Notes: generated by a model not told the origin, from the sequence alone. A stretch of 64,000 nt of DNA from Actinoplanes palleronii (GCF_016862315.1 NZ_BOMS01000110.1:1-64000); one strand, 5' to 3'; shown: positions 33,211 to 42,291, counted from the first letter of the stretch. Numbers and translations are program-made.

Positions 33211-34314
33211 TCACTCTCCTGTCGGGACGTCGCCGTCCGGCCGGCTGGACCGGGTGATGATCTGCTGAGTCCCGCCGATGTCCAGCGGGATGGTCAGCGA
33301 GTCGATCAGGTGCAGCTCGGTGGTCCCGCCCGGCGTGAGCACGGTGATCACGTCGCCACGGTCGAGGCCGGGGTGCACGATCGCCTCGACGCTCAGCTGT
33401 GCGTTGATCGCCTTGACTCGATTGAGCAGGGCCTTCGCGGCAACGAGCGCCTGTGCCGAGCTGGTCATGGCCGGGCTGGTGTAGCGGTACGGAACCCTGC
33501 CGAACGGGCCTCCGACATACGTCCGGCTGGTCGGGTCGGTGTCGGCAGCGATTACCGGTGCGTACGGCGCCGAGCCGCTCAGGCTGCTCGGATAGGCGAC
33601 GACGACGTTGTAGGTCCGCTGCCGATCCCGGGTCCGTTCGCCGGAGAGCAGCACCCCGGACGGTGATGCGTCGACGGTCCAGACCGGGGTCTGGCCGAGC
33701 AGCGGTGCGTCGGCGATCCGCAGGTTGCCGGCGACGTCAAAGTAAACCTCCGCGCCGATGCTGGTCGCCAGGTCGACCGCTGCGGCGGCCCGGTCCTGGT
33801 CCCAGACGATCGGCCCGACGGTCGATATCGATGTGGCCGTGGTGGACACCGTGATGCCGGAGACCGCGCCGGTGACGAGCCGGGAGATCTCCGCCCGGAT
33901 TTGCGCCGTCGGCACGGACGCGGTCGGCTGTTCGAACTGGGCGCGCTGCACCCGGGCCCACCGGTCCGGCGCCGACTTCACGCTGATCCCGCCCGACGGG
34001 CCGACGCTGATCGACTGCGAGTCCAGGGAGAAGACCCCGAGGGGCACCAGCTCCTTGTCGCCGGACGGGTACCGGATGCCACGGTACGGGCGGAGCTCCA
34101 CGCCGATCGTGTCGAGCGTCGACCACAGCGCGCGGTCGGCGATCGTCAGATCCAGGGTGCGCCGCACGCCGGTGCCGCCGGCCACGCTGACCGACCCGCC
34201 GGAGATCGGCATGTCCGAGGCGATCAGCGAGCCGCCCAGGTACGCATCTACGCGGACGGCGACCGTGTGAGACTCGCGCAGCGCCTGGCCGAAGGTCGAG
34301 CTGACCGGGTACAT
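33211..34314 (-). CDS. Minor tail protein, DUF5047-like
   Basis: A 367-residue protein. The start MYPVSSTFGQALRESHTVAV and the following SGGSVSVAGGTGVRRTLDLT match the DUF5047 family of actinophage tail proteins. The later part (GLDRGDVITVLTPGGTTELH) resembles tail-hub domains. ATG 34314 is coupled to the upstream stop as TGATG. Likely part of the tail tip. Confidence 0.78.
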   Translation of the reverse strand: MYPVSSTFGQALRESHTVAVRVDAYLGGSLIASDMPISGGSVSVAGGTGVRRTLDLTIADRALWSTLDTIGVELRPYRGIRYPSGDKELVPLGVFSLDSQSISVGPSGGISVKSAPDRWARVQRAQFEQPTASVPTAQIRAEISRLVTGAVSGITVSTTATSISTVGPIVWDQDRAAAAVDLATSIGAEVYFDVAGNLRIADAPLLGQTPVWTVDASPSGVLLSGERTRDRQRTYNVVVAYPSSLSGSAPYAPVIAADTDPTSRTYVGGPFGRVPYRYTSPAMTSSAQALVAAKALLNRVKAINAQLSVEAIVHPGLDRGDVITVLTPGGTTELHLIDSLTIPLDIGGTQQIITRSSRPDGDVPTGE

Positions 34315-35093
34315 CAGGACCCCGTCAGCACGGCGGTATACGTGGCGCGCTGGGTCAACACGTCCTGGTAGGTGGCCGCCTCGGCCAGCAGTGTCGCGTA
34401 GGTGCGCTGGGCGACGATGCCGCCGGCGGGCCGGCCGACCGCGGTGAACGGGGCGGTCCAGATCCGCCACGGGTGCGGGTAGTAGTCCGGGCGCAGGCGG
34501 TTCTCGGTGAGATCGCCGATCGCCAGGTAGTTGTGCCGCAGGGTGACGCCGTAGAGCTTGTCCGGCGGGATGTCGAGCAGTAGCTGCGTGACGTCGTCCA
34601 GCAGCGCCAGGAGCGCGGTGTGCTCGGCGTCGGACTTGGTCCGGAGCGTGATCTGGCCGGCCTTCGTCTTGCGGACCCCATCGCTCACAACGATCGGGGT
34701 GGCTCGGCCCAGGGGCTGCAGGAACGCCTGGACCACGGCCCGGGTCGGCGTTCCCTCGCCCTGGAAGTCGACCTTCATGCTCAGCGACGGCACACCGGGG
34801 TGCCGAAGCCAGATATCGGTTGCGGACAGGGTGACCGCGGAGCTGGTGATGCTGCCGCCTGCGGTCGTCGCGATGTACGTGCTGGCGGCCCCGAACCAGC
34901 TCTCGTAGTCGTAGAGGACCGCCGAGCCGGTGCCGTCCAGGGCGATCGGCTCGGCGGTCCGGACCGGCGTCTGCGTGCCGTCCGGGTCAGTCCGGATGAT
35001 CGTCGCCGACGTCTGCCCGGTGTAGGTCAGCTGCAGCAGGATCCGGGGCGGGTTGTTGCTCGGCTCCGGGGTCGCGGTCAGCGTGGTGGCCAC
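34314..35093 (-). CDS. Minor tail protein, distal tail (Dit)-like
   Basis: A 259-residue protein following the tape measure gene, the usual place of the distal tail protein. The C-terminal part (HPWRIWTAPFTAVGRPAGG) is like minor tail proteins of actinobacterial siphoviruses. GTG 35093 has GGAGG upstream. The Dit assignment rests mainly on position. Confidence 0.7.
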   Translation of the reverse strand: MATTLTATPEPSNNPPRILLQLTYTGQTSATIIRTDPDGTQTPVRTAEPIALDGTGSAVLYDYESWFGAASTYIATTAGGSITSSAVTLSATDIWLRHPGVPSLSMKVDFQGEGTPTRAVVQAFLQPLGRATPIVVSDGVRKTKAGQITLRTKSDAEHTALLALLDDVTQLLLDIPPDKLYGVTLRHNYLAIGDLTENRLRPDYYPHPWRIWTAPFTAVGRPAGGIVAQRTYATLLAEAATYQDVLTQRATYTAVLTGS

Positions 35094-35102
35094 GGGGTCC
35101 TC

Positions 35103-38100
35103 CTACGCGGTCTGGTAGACGGTGGCGGAGGTGACCTCGCCGAGGGCGGTGTCGACCTCGAGGCGGACCTGTCGCGAGATCGTCTCCGTGCCGAGGGTGA
35201 TCGGGATGGTGGCCAGGACCGTGACCGGTCCGGATCGACTGCCGCTGCCGGGCGACTGGCCGAGCCACTTCTCCCCGACGTGCTGCCAGATCGATAGCGA
35301 CCGGGCCCGGTCGCCCAGTCTCGGGATGAACGCCTCGCCGCCGGTCGACTGCTCGGCCCACGCGTACTGGGTCGGGCCGCCGGCCGCGATCTTCGCCTCG
35401 CGCAGGCCACCAGAGGCCCGCTCGTAGATCCCGCCGGCCGCGTTCTTCGTCAGGGTGATCCGGCCGTAGGACTTGAGCAGGTTGTCGATCGCAGCTTTCG
35501 TCATCCCGGACTTGGACAGGACCGTCCGCAGCTGGGCTATGTAGCTGTTGTAGAGCGCGGTCGACGCCTTCGCGTTGCCGCCCTCCGCGTACAGACTCTG
35601 CGCAGCCTGCTCGGCAGCACCGAGGAACGAGAAAAGCTGGGTCAGCTCGGCCTGGCCGGTCTCGGTCTTGGTGTTGAAGCTGGGCTTCGTCCAGGCGAAT
35701 GCCTTCTTCGTGCTGGACAGGGCCTGCTCGGCGGCGACCTGGTCGGTGATCGATCGAACGCGTCCCGACGAGTTCGTCGGTGCTTTCACCGCCGCGTCGG
35801 GCAGGTCGTACTTCGGCTTCTCCGAGTAGGTGGCGATCAACGCTTTGCGCTGCTTGGCGTTGACACCCATCGCCTTCAAAGACTTGTCCAGCGCCTTGAT
35901 GTAGTCGTTGTAGACCTTGTTCGCGGCGCTGACCGAGCCGGTTTCCTGGTACTTCGCCTGGGCCGCCTGCTGTGCTGCCCGGACGCCGGAGATCAGCGCC
36001 GACCGGTTCTCCCGACCCTTCGCCGATGCCGTCGACCAGGCCTTGCCGTTTTCCTTCAGCGACGCGGTCAGGGCCGCCACGGCGTTGCGGGCCGCGATCA
36101 GCGACTCCAGGTAGTCCAGCCGCGATCCCGTCAGCGTCGGCCCCGTCGGGGTGCTCGTCGACGGCGCGACGTTGACCAGGCCGCCAGCGGCCATCGGGGT
36201 GATGCCGAGCCCATGCCACGCCGCACCCTGCGCCAGCAGGCCACGCGCCCGGGACCGCGAGATCCCTCGCTTCGGCAGGTACAGCTCGCCGCCGGTCTCC
36301 GGCTCCGCGAACTGCACCAGCGGCGGGTTCGACGCCGGGTAGATGCCGCCGCCGGACGCCATCGGGATCATCGCCGAGCCCTTGGCGTTGTACTGCTTGC
36401 GCAGACCGGCCGCGACCGCCGAGGCGTTGGTGTTGCCGGTGACCCGCATCGCGATCTCGACCGTCTTGCGAGACGGGATCGAATTGATCGCAGACTGCAG
36501 GGCGTTGACCTGACCCGTCGCGCCCTTCGCCCCGGGTGCGCTGACCTTCGTGGTCGCCGCAGCCGGCATCTGGGCGTACGTCGAGAGCAGCCGGTTGACC
36601 TCACCCTTGGTCAGCTTCGACTGGCCAAGCGTCTTGCGGAGCTGGCCAATGTAGCCGTTGTAGACGTCGCTCGCCGCGGCGACCGAGCCGGTCTCCTCGT
36701 ACTTCTTCTGGGCTGCATCCGCTGCCGCCTTCGCCGCTTCGCCGACCGCGATCCGGTTCTTCAGCGCCTTCTGGGAATTCCCCTCGATCGCGTTCCCGTT
36801 TTCCTTGAACGCCGCCTTGACCGCGCTGATCGACTGCTTGGCAGCAAGGTTCGCCTGGTCGCTGGACAGCACCGCGCCGTTAAGCTGGTTCCAGACGTCG
36901 GTCAGCTTCTGACCCGCCTGGACAGCGGCATTCAAAGACCCGGCCATCGTCGTCGCGTTCGACGACGCCGTACCGAACCCCTGCGCCAACCCGGCATTCG
37001 CCTGAGCAGCACCAGCCGCAGCCTGCTGATACGCGGGCAGCCGATCCAGACCAAGCCCGGTCGCCGCCGCGAACTGGTCGAAGGCCAGCTTCGCCGCCGT
37101 CGCGTTCCCACTGTTGACCATGTTGGCCAAGGTCTGATCGAGCGCAGCAATGTTGGTCTTGGCCTGCTCGACCTCCTGCTCGAGCTTCGCCTTCTCCGCG
37201 GCGTTCGGCGCGGCACCCGCGCCACGGCCGGCATACACCGACTGCGGGAAGGTAGAAATCTGCGACAGGCGTGCCTGTCCCTCGGTGACGGTCTGGAGGT
37301 CCCGCTGCAGGCCGGACAGGTTGGCGCCGAAGGTCTTCGCAAGCTCGCCGGCAACCCGGCCCGATTGCGAGAAGTCCCGCAGGCTCTGGCCCATCTTGTC
37401 GACGTCGCGGGAAACCGGCGCCGAGAAGCTGTCAATCCAGTCGCCGAAGAGCTTGAAGCCCTCGTACAGGCCGACCGCGGCCGCGCCGGCGATACCGAGC
37501 TTTCCGGCGATGCCCGCGACCTTACCCAAGCCGGTGGCCGCCGCCGTGCCGCGCGGGCCCATGTCCCGCAGCTCGCTCATCAGATCCGCGGCCACGCCGC
37601 GTGCCTTCAGGAATCCGGCCGCGGCGAGCAGGCCCGCCCCGCCGACGCCGGACAGCACGGTGATCGAAGACTGCACCCAACTCGGCAGCTCAGAGAACGC
37701 GTCGACCGCGCCGTCCGCCGCCTGGGTCAGGGTCCGCAGCCCATTCGTCACGCCGCCACCGGCCTGAATCGCAACGGTCTCCAGCGAGCCCTTGAGCCGC
37801 TCGAGGTCGCCCGCGAGGTTGTCGGTCAGCTTCGCCGCGGTCTCCGACGCGAACCCGGATTCGTTGACCGCGTCGCGCCACTTCTGCACGCCGGTCGCGC
37901 CGTCGGTGTAGAGGATGGAGGCAGCCCGGATCGCGTCGCTGCCGAAGATCTGGCCGAGCGCCGCGTTGCGCTGTTCCTGAGTCAGGCCGCGCAGCTTGGA
38001 CTGCAGCTCCTGGGCGACGCCCGCCAGGCCGACAAACTGACCCTTGGCGTCGTAAAACTTCAGGTTCAGCTCGGCCATTTTGTCTTTGGTCTGATCCGTC

Positions 38101-38819
38101 GGGTTCGCCAGCATCAGCAGCATCTGCTTGAGGCTCGTGCCGGCATCGCTGCCGATCAGGCCAGCGCTGGCGAACTCGGCCAGGACGCCGGTGGTGTCCT
38201 CAACGTTCAGGCCGAACTGCCCGGCAACCAAACCTGCCTGGTTCAGGGCCTGACCCATGTCGTGCACGCTGCCCTGGGCCTTGCCCGCACCGGCAGCGAG
38301 CAGGTCGGCGACGTGCGGGATCGCGGCGCCGGACAGCTTGAACTGGGTCATGGCCGAGGCTGCGACCTCGGCGGCCTCGCCAACGCTGATCTGCCCGGCC
38401 GCAGCCAGGTCGAGCGCGCCCTTGAGCCCGCCGTTGAGGATGGCCTTCGTCGAGACGCCGGCCTTACCCAGCTCGGTGATGCCCTGCGCCGCCTGGGTAG
38501 CCGAGAACGAAGTGTCCTTGCCCGCCTTCAGCGCGGCCTGGCGCAGCTGATCGAACTCGACCGCGTTGGCCTTCGTCGCCGCGGCTGCCGCCGACATCGC
38601 CTTGTCGAAGTCCATCGCGAACTTCACGGCGACCCCGGCCAGGCCAACCATCGCAACTCCGGCGCCGGTCGCGCCCGCGATGATCGTGTCGAGATGCTTG
38701 CCCTTCGCCGCCCGGTCCAGCTCGCCCGCGAACCCGCGGACCGCCGCGCCACCCTCGCGGAGCTTCGCCTTCAGGTCGGCGATCTCGGCACCGATGATCA
38801 CCTTGACGGAGCGGGTCAC
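35103..38819 (-). CDS. Tail tape measure protein
   Basis: A 1238-residue protein with the TP901-type tape measure core: FDKAMSAAAAATKANAVEFD, AGKDTSFSATQAAQGITELG and GLNVEDTTGVLAEFASAGLI. Hydrophobic helices lie near the middle (LSGVGGAGLLAAAGFLK, IAGKLGIAGAAAVGLYEG). The C-terminal 500 residues contain three related units of about 100 residues marked by YxETGSVxAAxxVYNxYI, and repeated TGGExxLP tail motifs. At about 0.15 nm per residue it predicts a tail near 185 nm. GTG 38819 has GGAG upstream. Confidence 0.93.
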   Translation of the reverse strand: MTRSVKVIIGAEIADLKAKLREGGAAVRGFAGELDRAAKGKHLDTIIAGATGAGVAMVGLAGVAVKFAMDFDKAMSAAAAATKANAVEFDQLRQAALKAGKDTSFSATQAAQGITELGKAGVSTKAILNGGLKGALDLAAAGQISVGEAAEVAASAMTQFKLSGAAIPHVADLLAAGAGKAQGSVHDMGQALNQAGLVAGQFGLNVEDTTGVLAEFASAGLIGSDAGTSLKQMLLMLANPTDQTKDKMAELNLKFYDAKGQFVGLAGVAQELQSKLRGLTQEQRNAALGQIFGSDAIRAASILYTDGATGVQKWRDAVNESGFASETAAKLTDNLAGDLERLKGSLETVAIQAGGGVTNGLRTLTQAADGAVDAFSELPSWVQSSITVLSGVGGAGLLAAAGFLKARGVAADLMSELRDMGPRGTAAATGLGKVAGIAGKLGIAGAAAVGLYEGFKLFGDWIDSFSAPVSRDVDKMGQSLRDFSQSGRVAGELAKTFGANLSGLQRDLQTVTEGQARLSQISTFPQSVYAGRGAGAAPNAAEKAKLEQEVEQAKTNIAALDQTLANMVNSGNATAAKLAFDQFAAATGLGLDRLPAYQQAAAGAAQANAGLAQGFGTASSNATTMAGSLNAAVQAGQKLTDVWNQLNGAVLSSDQANLAAKQSISAVKAAFKENGNAIEGNSQKALKNRIAVGEAAKAAADAAQKKYEETGSVAAASDVYNGYIGQLRKTLGQSKLTKGEVNRLLSTYAQMPAAATTKVSAPGAKGATGQVNALQSAINSIPSRKTVEIAMRVTGNTNASAVAAGLRKQYNAKGSAMIPMASGGGIYPASNPPLVQFAEPETGGELYLPKRGISRSRARGLLAQGAAWHGLGITPMAAGGLVNVAPSTSTPTGPTLTGSRLDYLESLIAARNAVAALTASLKENGKAWSTASAKGRENRSALISGVRAAQQAAQAKYQETGSVSAANKVYNDYIKALDKSLKAMGVNAKQRKALIATYSEKPKYDLPDAAVKAPTNSSGRVRSITDQVAAEQALSSTKKAFAWTKPSFNTKTETGQAELTQLFSFLGAAEQAAQSLYAEGGNAKASTALYNSYIAQLRTVLSKSGMTKAAIDNLLKSYGRITLTKNAAGGIYERASGGLREAKIAAGGPTQYAWAEQSTGGEAFIPRLGDRARSLSIWQHVGEKWLGQSPGSGSRSGPVTVLATIPITLGTETISRQVRLEVDTALGEVTSATVYQTA

Positions 38820-38822
38820 TGG

Positions 38823-39230
38823 TCACTCCTTCTTCCGGACGGACCAGAGCACCGCGTCAGGGCGGTCGATCTTCAGGGCGTCTTGTTCGGCGATCAGGTC
38901 GTCGCGGGCGCGGCACCGCTTGCGCTGGACCATGAACTCCGGGCCGCCCTCCTCGTGGGAGGTGCAGTCCTCGAGGAGGCCGCCGCACTTCGGGCACACC
39001 CAGGACCGGTAGAGCGCGAGCGCGAGGATCTCCGCGCGGTCCTGCTCGGTCCAGGCGGGCTCGCGGGTCGTGGTCGACCGGGCGAGGCGGCCCTGCTCGT
39101 CGTACTCGTAGACGGTCGTCTCGGTTGGCTCCCGGCCGTCAAGCCGCGACGGCGGGATGCCGAGCCGTTCGGCGGCCTCTACTCGCTGCCGGAACTCGCC
39201 AGACGCCGCAATGCGGCGGGCGAGAAAGGG
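38823..39230 (-). CDS. Tail assembly chaperone GT extension (reached by -1 frameshift)
   Basis: This frame has no good start of its own. It is entered from the upstream G gene by -1 slippage at 39224-39230, giving ...NIPF then LARRIAASGEFRQRVEAAER. The 136-codon extension then reads LDGREPTETTVYEYDEQGRL and a zinc-like segment WVCPKCGGLLEDCTSH, ending SVRKKE. The stop lies 3 bases before the tape measure start. The long G-GT form helps tail tube assembly around the tape measure, as known for lambda and many siphoviruses. Confidence 0.85.
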   Translation of the reverse strand, partial: PFLARRIAASGEFRQRVEAAERLGIPPSRLDGREPTETTVYEYDEQGRLARSTTTREPAWTEQDRAEILALALYRSWVCPKCGGLLEDCTSHEEGGPEFMVQRKRCRARDDLIAEQDALKIDRPDAVLWSVRKKE

Positions 39231-39730
39231 ATGTTGACCTCGCCCTTGTTCACGCCGAGAGCGGCAGAGAGCAGCTGCTGGTACTGCCCGTCGGACAGCG
39301 CCGCATCGGTCTTCGCCCAGGCGGCGTCATCGAGCACCGGGTCGACCAGGCTGGCGCGGAACAGCGGCAGCAGGAGGTCATCGACGTTCGCATCGAGGAA
39401 CCGGTCCTGGTCGATGATGTCGCCCGCGTCGTCAGTGCGCGGCGGGTACTTGGCCTTCAGCGCCCGAAAGTCCGGGGCGGGGAGCGCCTGGACCACGAAA
39501 TCGTAGGTGGCCTCGCGCATCTGCTCGCGCAGTTCCTGGATCTGCTGCGACAGCTCGACCGCGGCAGGCGCCTCCTCCATGCCGCTGCCGTGGAGCTGCG
39601 CACGCTCGGCGTCCTCCAACTCACGCTGCAGGTGCTCGAACTGCGCCTGCAGATCGCCGCGCAGGCAGATCGGGACGGAGCGGCGGGCACCCTTCGCGCC
39701 GGCCAGCTTCGCCATGTAGTCCTCGGACAT
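39179..39730 (-). CDS. Tail assembly chaperone G
   Basis: A 183-residue acidic helical protein between the tail tube and tape measure genes: FEHLQRELEDAERAQLHGSG, ELREQMREATYDFVVQALPA, then AALGVNKGEVNIPFSPAALR. ATG 39730 has GGAGAG upstream. Its last 16 codons overlap the GT frame, and CCCTTTC sits in phase for -1 slippage, so most ribosomes make G and a few make G-GT. Confidence 0.88.
   Translation of the reverse strand: MSEDYMAKLAGAKGARRSVPICLRGDLQAQFEHLQRELEDAERAQLHGSGMEEAPAAVELSQQIQELREQMREATYDFVVQALPAPDFRALKAKYPPRTDDAGDIIDQDRFLDANVDDLLLPLFRASLVDPVLDDAAWAKTDAALSDGQYQQLLSAALGVNKGEVNIPFSPAALRRLASSGSE
39224..39230 (-). promoter_or_regulatory. Programmed -1 frameshift slippery heptamer
   Basis: On the minus strand the sequence is C CCT TTC, exactly X XXY YYZ in the frame of the G gene (codons ATC CCT TTC). 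Slippage re-pairs as CCC TTT and continues in the GT frame, which is open for 136 codons. It lies 14 codons before the G stop, the usual place in tail chaperone genes. Confidence 0.88.
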
Positions 39731-39794
39731 CTCTCTCCAGTCCCGGATCCCGGATGGAGCGCCCGGCCGGCTCCGGGGGGACCGGCCGGGCACG

Positions 39795-39847
39795 AAAAAA
39801 CCGCCCCGGCGTGGAGGCGGCAAAGGTTCTTCCTCGTCGAGGAAGAA
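39795..39847 (-). terminator. Terminator after tail tube gene
   Basis: Two hairpins in tandem on the minus strand. The first has perfect 9-bp arms at 39827-39847. The second has a CCGCC/GGCGG stem at 39801-39820 followed by TTTTTT at 39795-39800. This should lower transcription into the chaperone and tape measure genes relative to the tail tube gene. Confidence 0.85.
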
Positions 39848-39860
39848 GTTAGGAAGAAGG

Positions 39861-40340
39861 TCAGGCGACCGCAGCGCGGAGGCTCGGCTGCGCGGTGATC
39901 TTCACCGGGATGTCGTAACGCTCCGGCATGTTGTCCTCGACGTCCATCAAGGCCGCCTCACCACACATCACGGGGAAGACCTGCACCGGCTGAGCCGAAG
40001 CGACCGCGGTGGTCGCCGCGAGGCTCTTACGGCGCACCAGGTTGCCGGTGGTGTCCGGCGTCAGCGTGTTGTACGCCGTGTCGGTCCCGGACTGCTTCTT
40101 GAGCCGCAGCTTCGGCCCGGAGAACGACCGGCGCCCGTTGACGTTGGTGTCGAACGTCGACTCGATCGAGCTGGTCGGCGCGTCCGCGGTGTCCGGCGCG
40201 AACCCGGTCGCACCGTCCTTGGTCATCCACTGCGAGATGCGGATACCCGCGTTGATCTCCGCGGCGGTCGGGGCGTTGATGTTGGCGATGGTCGGTACCC
40301 ACCACCAGGCTTCTTTGCCGTCGCCGATGATGTCAGGCAC
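39861..40340 (-). CDS. Major tail (tube) protein
   Basis: A 159-residue protein just upstream of the G/GT chaperones and a terminator, the standard place of the tail tube gene. It begins PDIIGDGKEAWWWVPTIANI and has beta-rich segments (SGPKLRLKKQSGTDTAYNTL, VQVFPVMCGEAALMDVEDNM). GTG 40340 has GGAG upstream and overlaps the previous gene. Product expected in many copies per virion. Confidence 0.82.
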   Translation of the reverse strand: MPDIIGDGKEAWWWVPTIANINAPTAAEINAGIRISQWMTKDGATGFAPDTADAPTSSIESTFDTNVNGRRSFSGPKLRLKKQSGTDTAYNTLTPDTTGNLVRRKSLAATTAVASAQPVQVFPVMCGEAALMDVEDNMPERYDIPVKITAQPSLRAAVA

Positions 40341-40710
40341 GGTCGTTCTCCTTCTTGCTCGTCGACGGCGACGCCGCCTCGGTGGTCTTGGGCTCCGGCT
40401 TGGAATCCGGCACCGGCACTGCCGCGGGCTCGGCACCCGGGACGGGCAGGTCAATGACCGGGCCGACGTCGCCCTCCACCAGCGGCGGGGCCGACGGCAC
40501 CCAGCCGCGCGCCTCCCAGACGTGCAGGATGTCCCGGCCGAACTTCGACCAGCCGCGCACCTGCTCGTTGTAGGTCCACACCTGGTCGCTCGGCCGGAGC
40601 TCGTCGACCAGCACCCAGCCGGCCGCAGCCATCTCGTCGCGCGTGGCCGCACCGTCGGCCGGGGCGTGAACGCCGTCCGGGTCGGCGAGCCAGTACGTCT
40701 GCGTAGCCAT
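40333..40710 (-). CDS. Phage protein of unknown function (125 aa)
   Basis: An N-terminal compact domain (MATQTYWLADPDGVHAPADG, VWTYNEQVRGWSKFGRDILH) and a low-complexity Pro/Glu/Lys tail. It lies between the neck genes and the tail tube. ATG 40710 is coupled to the preceding stop. Virion or assembly role not clear. Confidence 0.65.
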   Translation of the reverse strand: MATQTYWLADPDGVHAPADGAATRDEMAAAGWVLVDELRPSDQVWTYNEQVRGWSKFGRDILHVWEARGWVPSAPPLVEGDVGPVIDLPVPGAEPAAVPVPDSKPEPKTTEAASPSTSKKENDRA

Positions 40711-41045
40711 CAGCAGCGGATGAGCTTGTAGGTGACCGACGTGGCCGACGACAGAGTCACGTTGGCAAAGCCGGTCGCCGGGTTGACGTGGCCAGGGCTG
40801 AGCCGGAACCAGCGGTCGGTGCCGTTGGTTACGGCCTGGGCGCTGGTGGTGCCGGCGTTGCCGACGGTCGTCGTACCCGGGTCGAGAATCGTGAAGTTGA
40901 CCGGAGCGCCGGCACCGTTGATCACGTTGATCAAGGCCCCGTTGACTCCGATGTCGGCCGCCGCGATGGTGTCGGCAGTCGACATCGCGGCCCCGGCTAC
41001 GGTCGTGGCCGTCGAGGTGACGGACACGGCAGTGAGCAGCGCCAT
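40710..41045 (-). CDS. Small phage structural-like protein (111 aa)
   Basis: A Thr/Ala/Val-rich protein: MALLTAVSVTSTATTVAGAA, then VNFTILDPGTTTVGNAGTTS, ending SVTYKLIRC. The composition suits a beta-rich surface protein. ATG 41045 has a GGGGG ribosome site about 8 bases upstream. Function inferred only from position among neck/tail genes. Confidence 0.62.
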   Translation of the reverse strand: MALLTAVSVTSTATTVAGAAMSTADTIAAADIGVNGALINVINGAGAPVNFTILDPGTTTVGNAGTTSAQAVTNGTDRWFRLSPGHVNPATGFANVTLSSATSVTYKLIRC

Positions 41046-41110
41046 GCGGCGCACCCCCTCAGTTGATGAATGACGTGCCCGCCGGACGGCGGACGATGAT
41101 CAGCCCGGCC

Positions 41111-41500
41111 TCAGGCCGGGACGGACGTGTACTGCCAGACGTGGATCAGCGACAGACGCGGCTGCAGGGACTCCTCGTCCCGGCGCATCGGCTCGTCGTC
41201 GATCAGGCGCACCCAGCCGCAGTCCCGGTTCGGCACCACCGGGCGCAGGCCGAGAAGCACGGCCACCACCTGGTCGGCGACGATGCGGGCGGCGTCCGCG
41301 TTCGCCCCCACCGAGTGGGTGATCACGGTGCACGTCACCCGGTCCGCGACTTCCTCGAGGGAGACCGCCTCCGGGGTGGTCACGGAGATGTAGCCGACGA
41401 CGTACGGCGGGTTCGTGCCGTTGGGCAGCCGGCCGTCGGAGAACGGCACCGACAGACCGCCGAGCGCGGCCAGGATCGGCGCCGTGTGCTTGCTGATCAC
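41111..41500 (-). CDS. Tail terminator-like protein
   Basis: A 129-residue protein with ISVTTPEAVSLEEVADRVTC and DAARIVADQVVAVLLGLRPV, a pattern found in tail terminator/DUF3168-type proteins that cap the tail tube. GTG 41500 overlaps the stop of the HK97 gp10-like gene as GTGA, which is the usual neighbour. A small hairpin, CCCGGCC/GGCCGGG, surrounds its stop. Confidence 0.7.
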   Translation of the reverse strand: MISKHTAPILAALGGLSVPFSDGRLPNGTNPPYVVGYISVTTPEAVSLEEVADRVTCTVITHSVGANADAARIVADQVVAVLLGLRPVVPNRDCGWVRLIDDEPMRRDEESLQPRLSLIHVWQYTSVPA

Positions 41501-41883
41501 AGGCCCAGCGCCCGCAGAACGGCGTCCTCGAGGTAGCGCTGCAGCTTGGGTGCTTCCGCATCCAGCGCGGGACCCAGGTGGGGACGCGGGCCGTTGTTCA
41601 CCGACCCGTACTCGATGAGGTTGCCGAGCGCGCCTTGCCGACGGCCCTTGTCCGGGCCGATCTCGGCGGACGGGCCGGAGAGCCCGCGCGCGAAGTCAAA
41701 GCTGATCGACCGCGGGTAGGCCGGGGCGTGAGCCAAACCGGAGGCCCGGCGGGCGGCATCCTTCTTGATGTTCAGCGCGCCCCGCTTGATGACCTCCGCC
41801 ACGCTGTCCGGGATGGCCTGGCCGGCCGTGTCGAGGGTGGCGGCCAGGCGGTTCAGCTGGCTGGTGTCGACAGTGATCCCCAC
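41497..41883 (-). CDS. HK97 gp10-like neck protein
   Basis: A 128-residue protein: ITVDTSQLNRLAATLDTAGQ, AGQAIPDSVAEVIKRGALNI, HAPAYPRSISFDF, and an end with NLIEYGSVNNGPRPHLGPAL. The EYG...RPHLGPAL ending is characteristic of HK97 gp10-type head-tail joining proteins. GTG 41883 has GAGGAGG upstream. Confidence 0.8.
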   Translation of the reverse strand: MGITVDTSQLNRLAATLDTAGQAIPDSVAEVIKRGALNIKKDAARRASGLAHAPAYPRSISFDFARGLSGPSAEIGPDKGRRQGALGNLIEYGSVNNGPRPHLGPALDAEAPKLQRYLEDAVLRALGL

Positions 41884-41893
41884 GGCCGCCTCC

Positions 41894-42289
41894 TCAGTGA
41901 GTGCGCTCGACGACGCCGAGCCGGCGGGCGGTGGCGTGAGTCTTGTGGGCCAGGTCGTGCACGAGCAGCACCCGGCCGGGCAGGTCCGGGTCGTTGGCCG
42001 AAGCGGTGATGACGACCTCGTCGCCCGCCTGGACCCCGACGACCGACATCGGCACCTGCACCTCGAGGCGGCCCATCAGGAGGTAGTCCTCGCCCTGGTC
42101 CTGCTGCTGGGCCTGCGCCGATGACTGTTGCTGGACCCGGCAGGGCCCCGTGTAGAGCGTCAGGTACGTCGGGGTGGTGTAGCCGTTGGCGTCGTTGGTC
42201 TCGCCGGACCGGCGCCGGATCGTGCACGCGTCGACCATGCCGGCCTCAGCGGCGGCCCGGCCGCGGGCGAGCACGCTCTCGCGGGACAC
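41894..42289 (-). CDS. Head-tail connector protein, DUF6093-like
   Basis: A 131-residue protein. MSRESVLARGRAAAEAGMVD, ACTIRRRSGETNDANGYTTP and QVPMSVVGVQAGDEVVITAS are typical of the actinophage stopper/connector family (DUF6093-like). GTG 42289 is chosen for its family-like N-terminus; ATG 42238 is an alternative. It lies in neck gene order before the gp10-like gene. Confidence 0.72.
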   Translation of the reverse strand: MSRESVLARGRAAAEAGMVDACTIRRRSGETNDANGYTTPTYLTLYTGPCRVQQQSSAQAQQQDQGEDYLLMGRLEVQVPMSVVGVQAGDEVVITASANDPDLPGRVLLVHDLAHKTHATARRLGVVERTH

Positions 42290-42291
42290 GG

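Noticed and set aside
36213..39506. Open frame of 1097 codons on the plus strand opposite the tape measure gene
   Set aside because: It is Arg/Gly-rich and protein-unlike, and it mirrors the tape measure gene in another frame; GC-rich codon bias keeps such antisense frames open.
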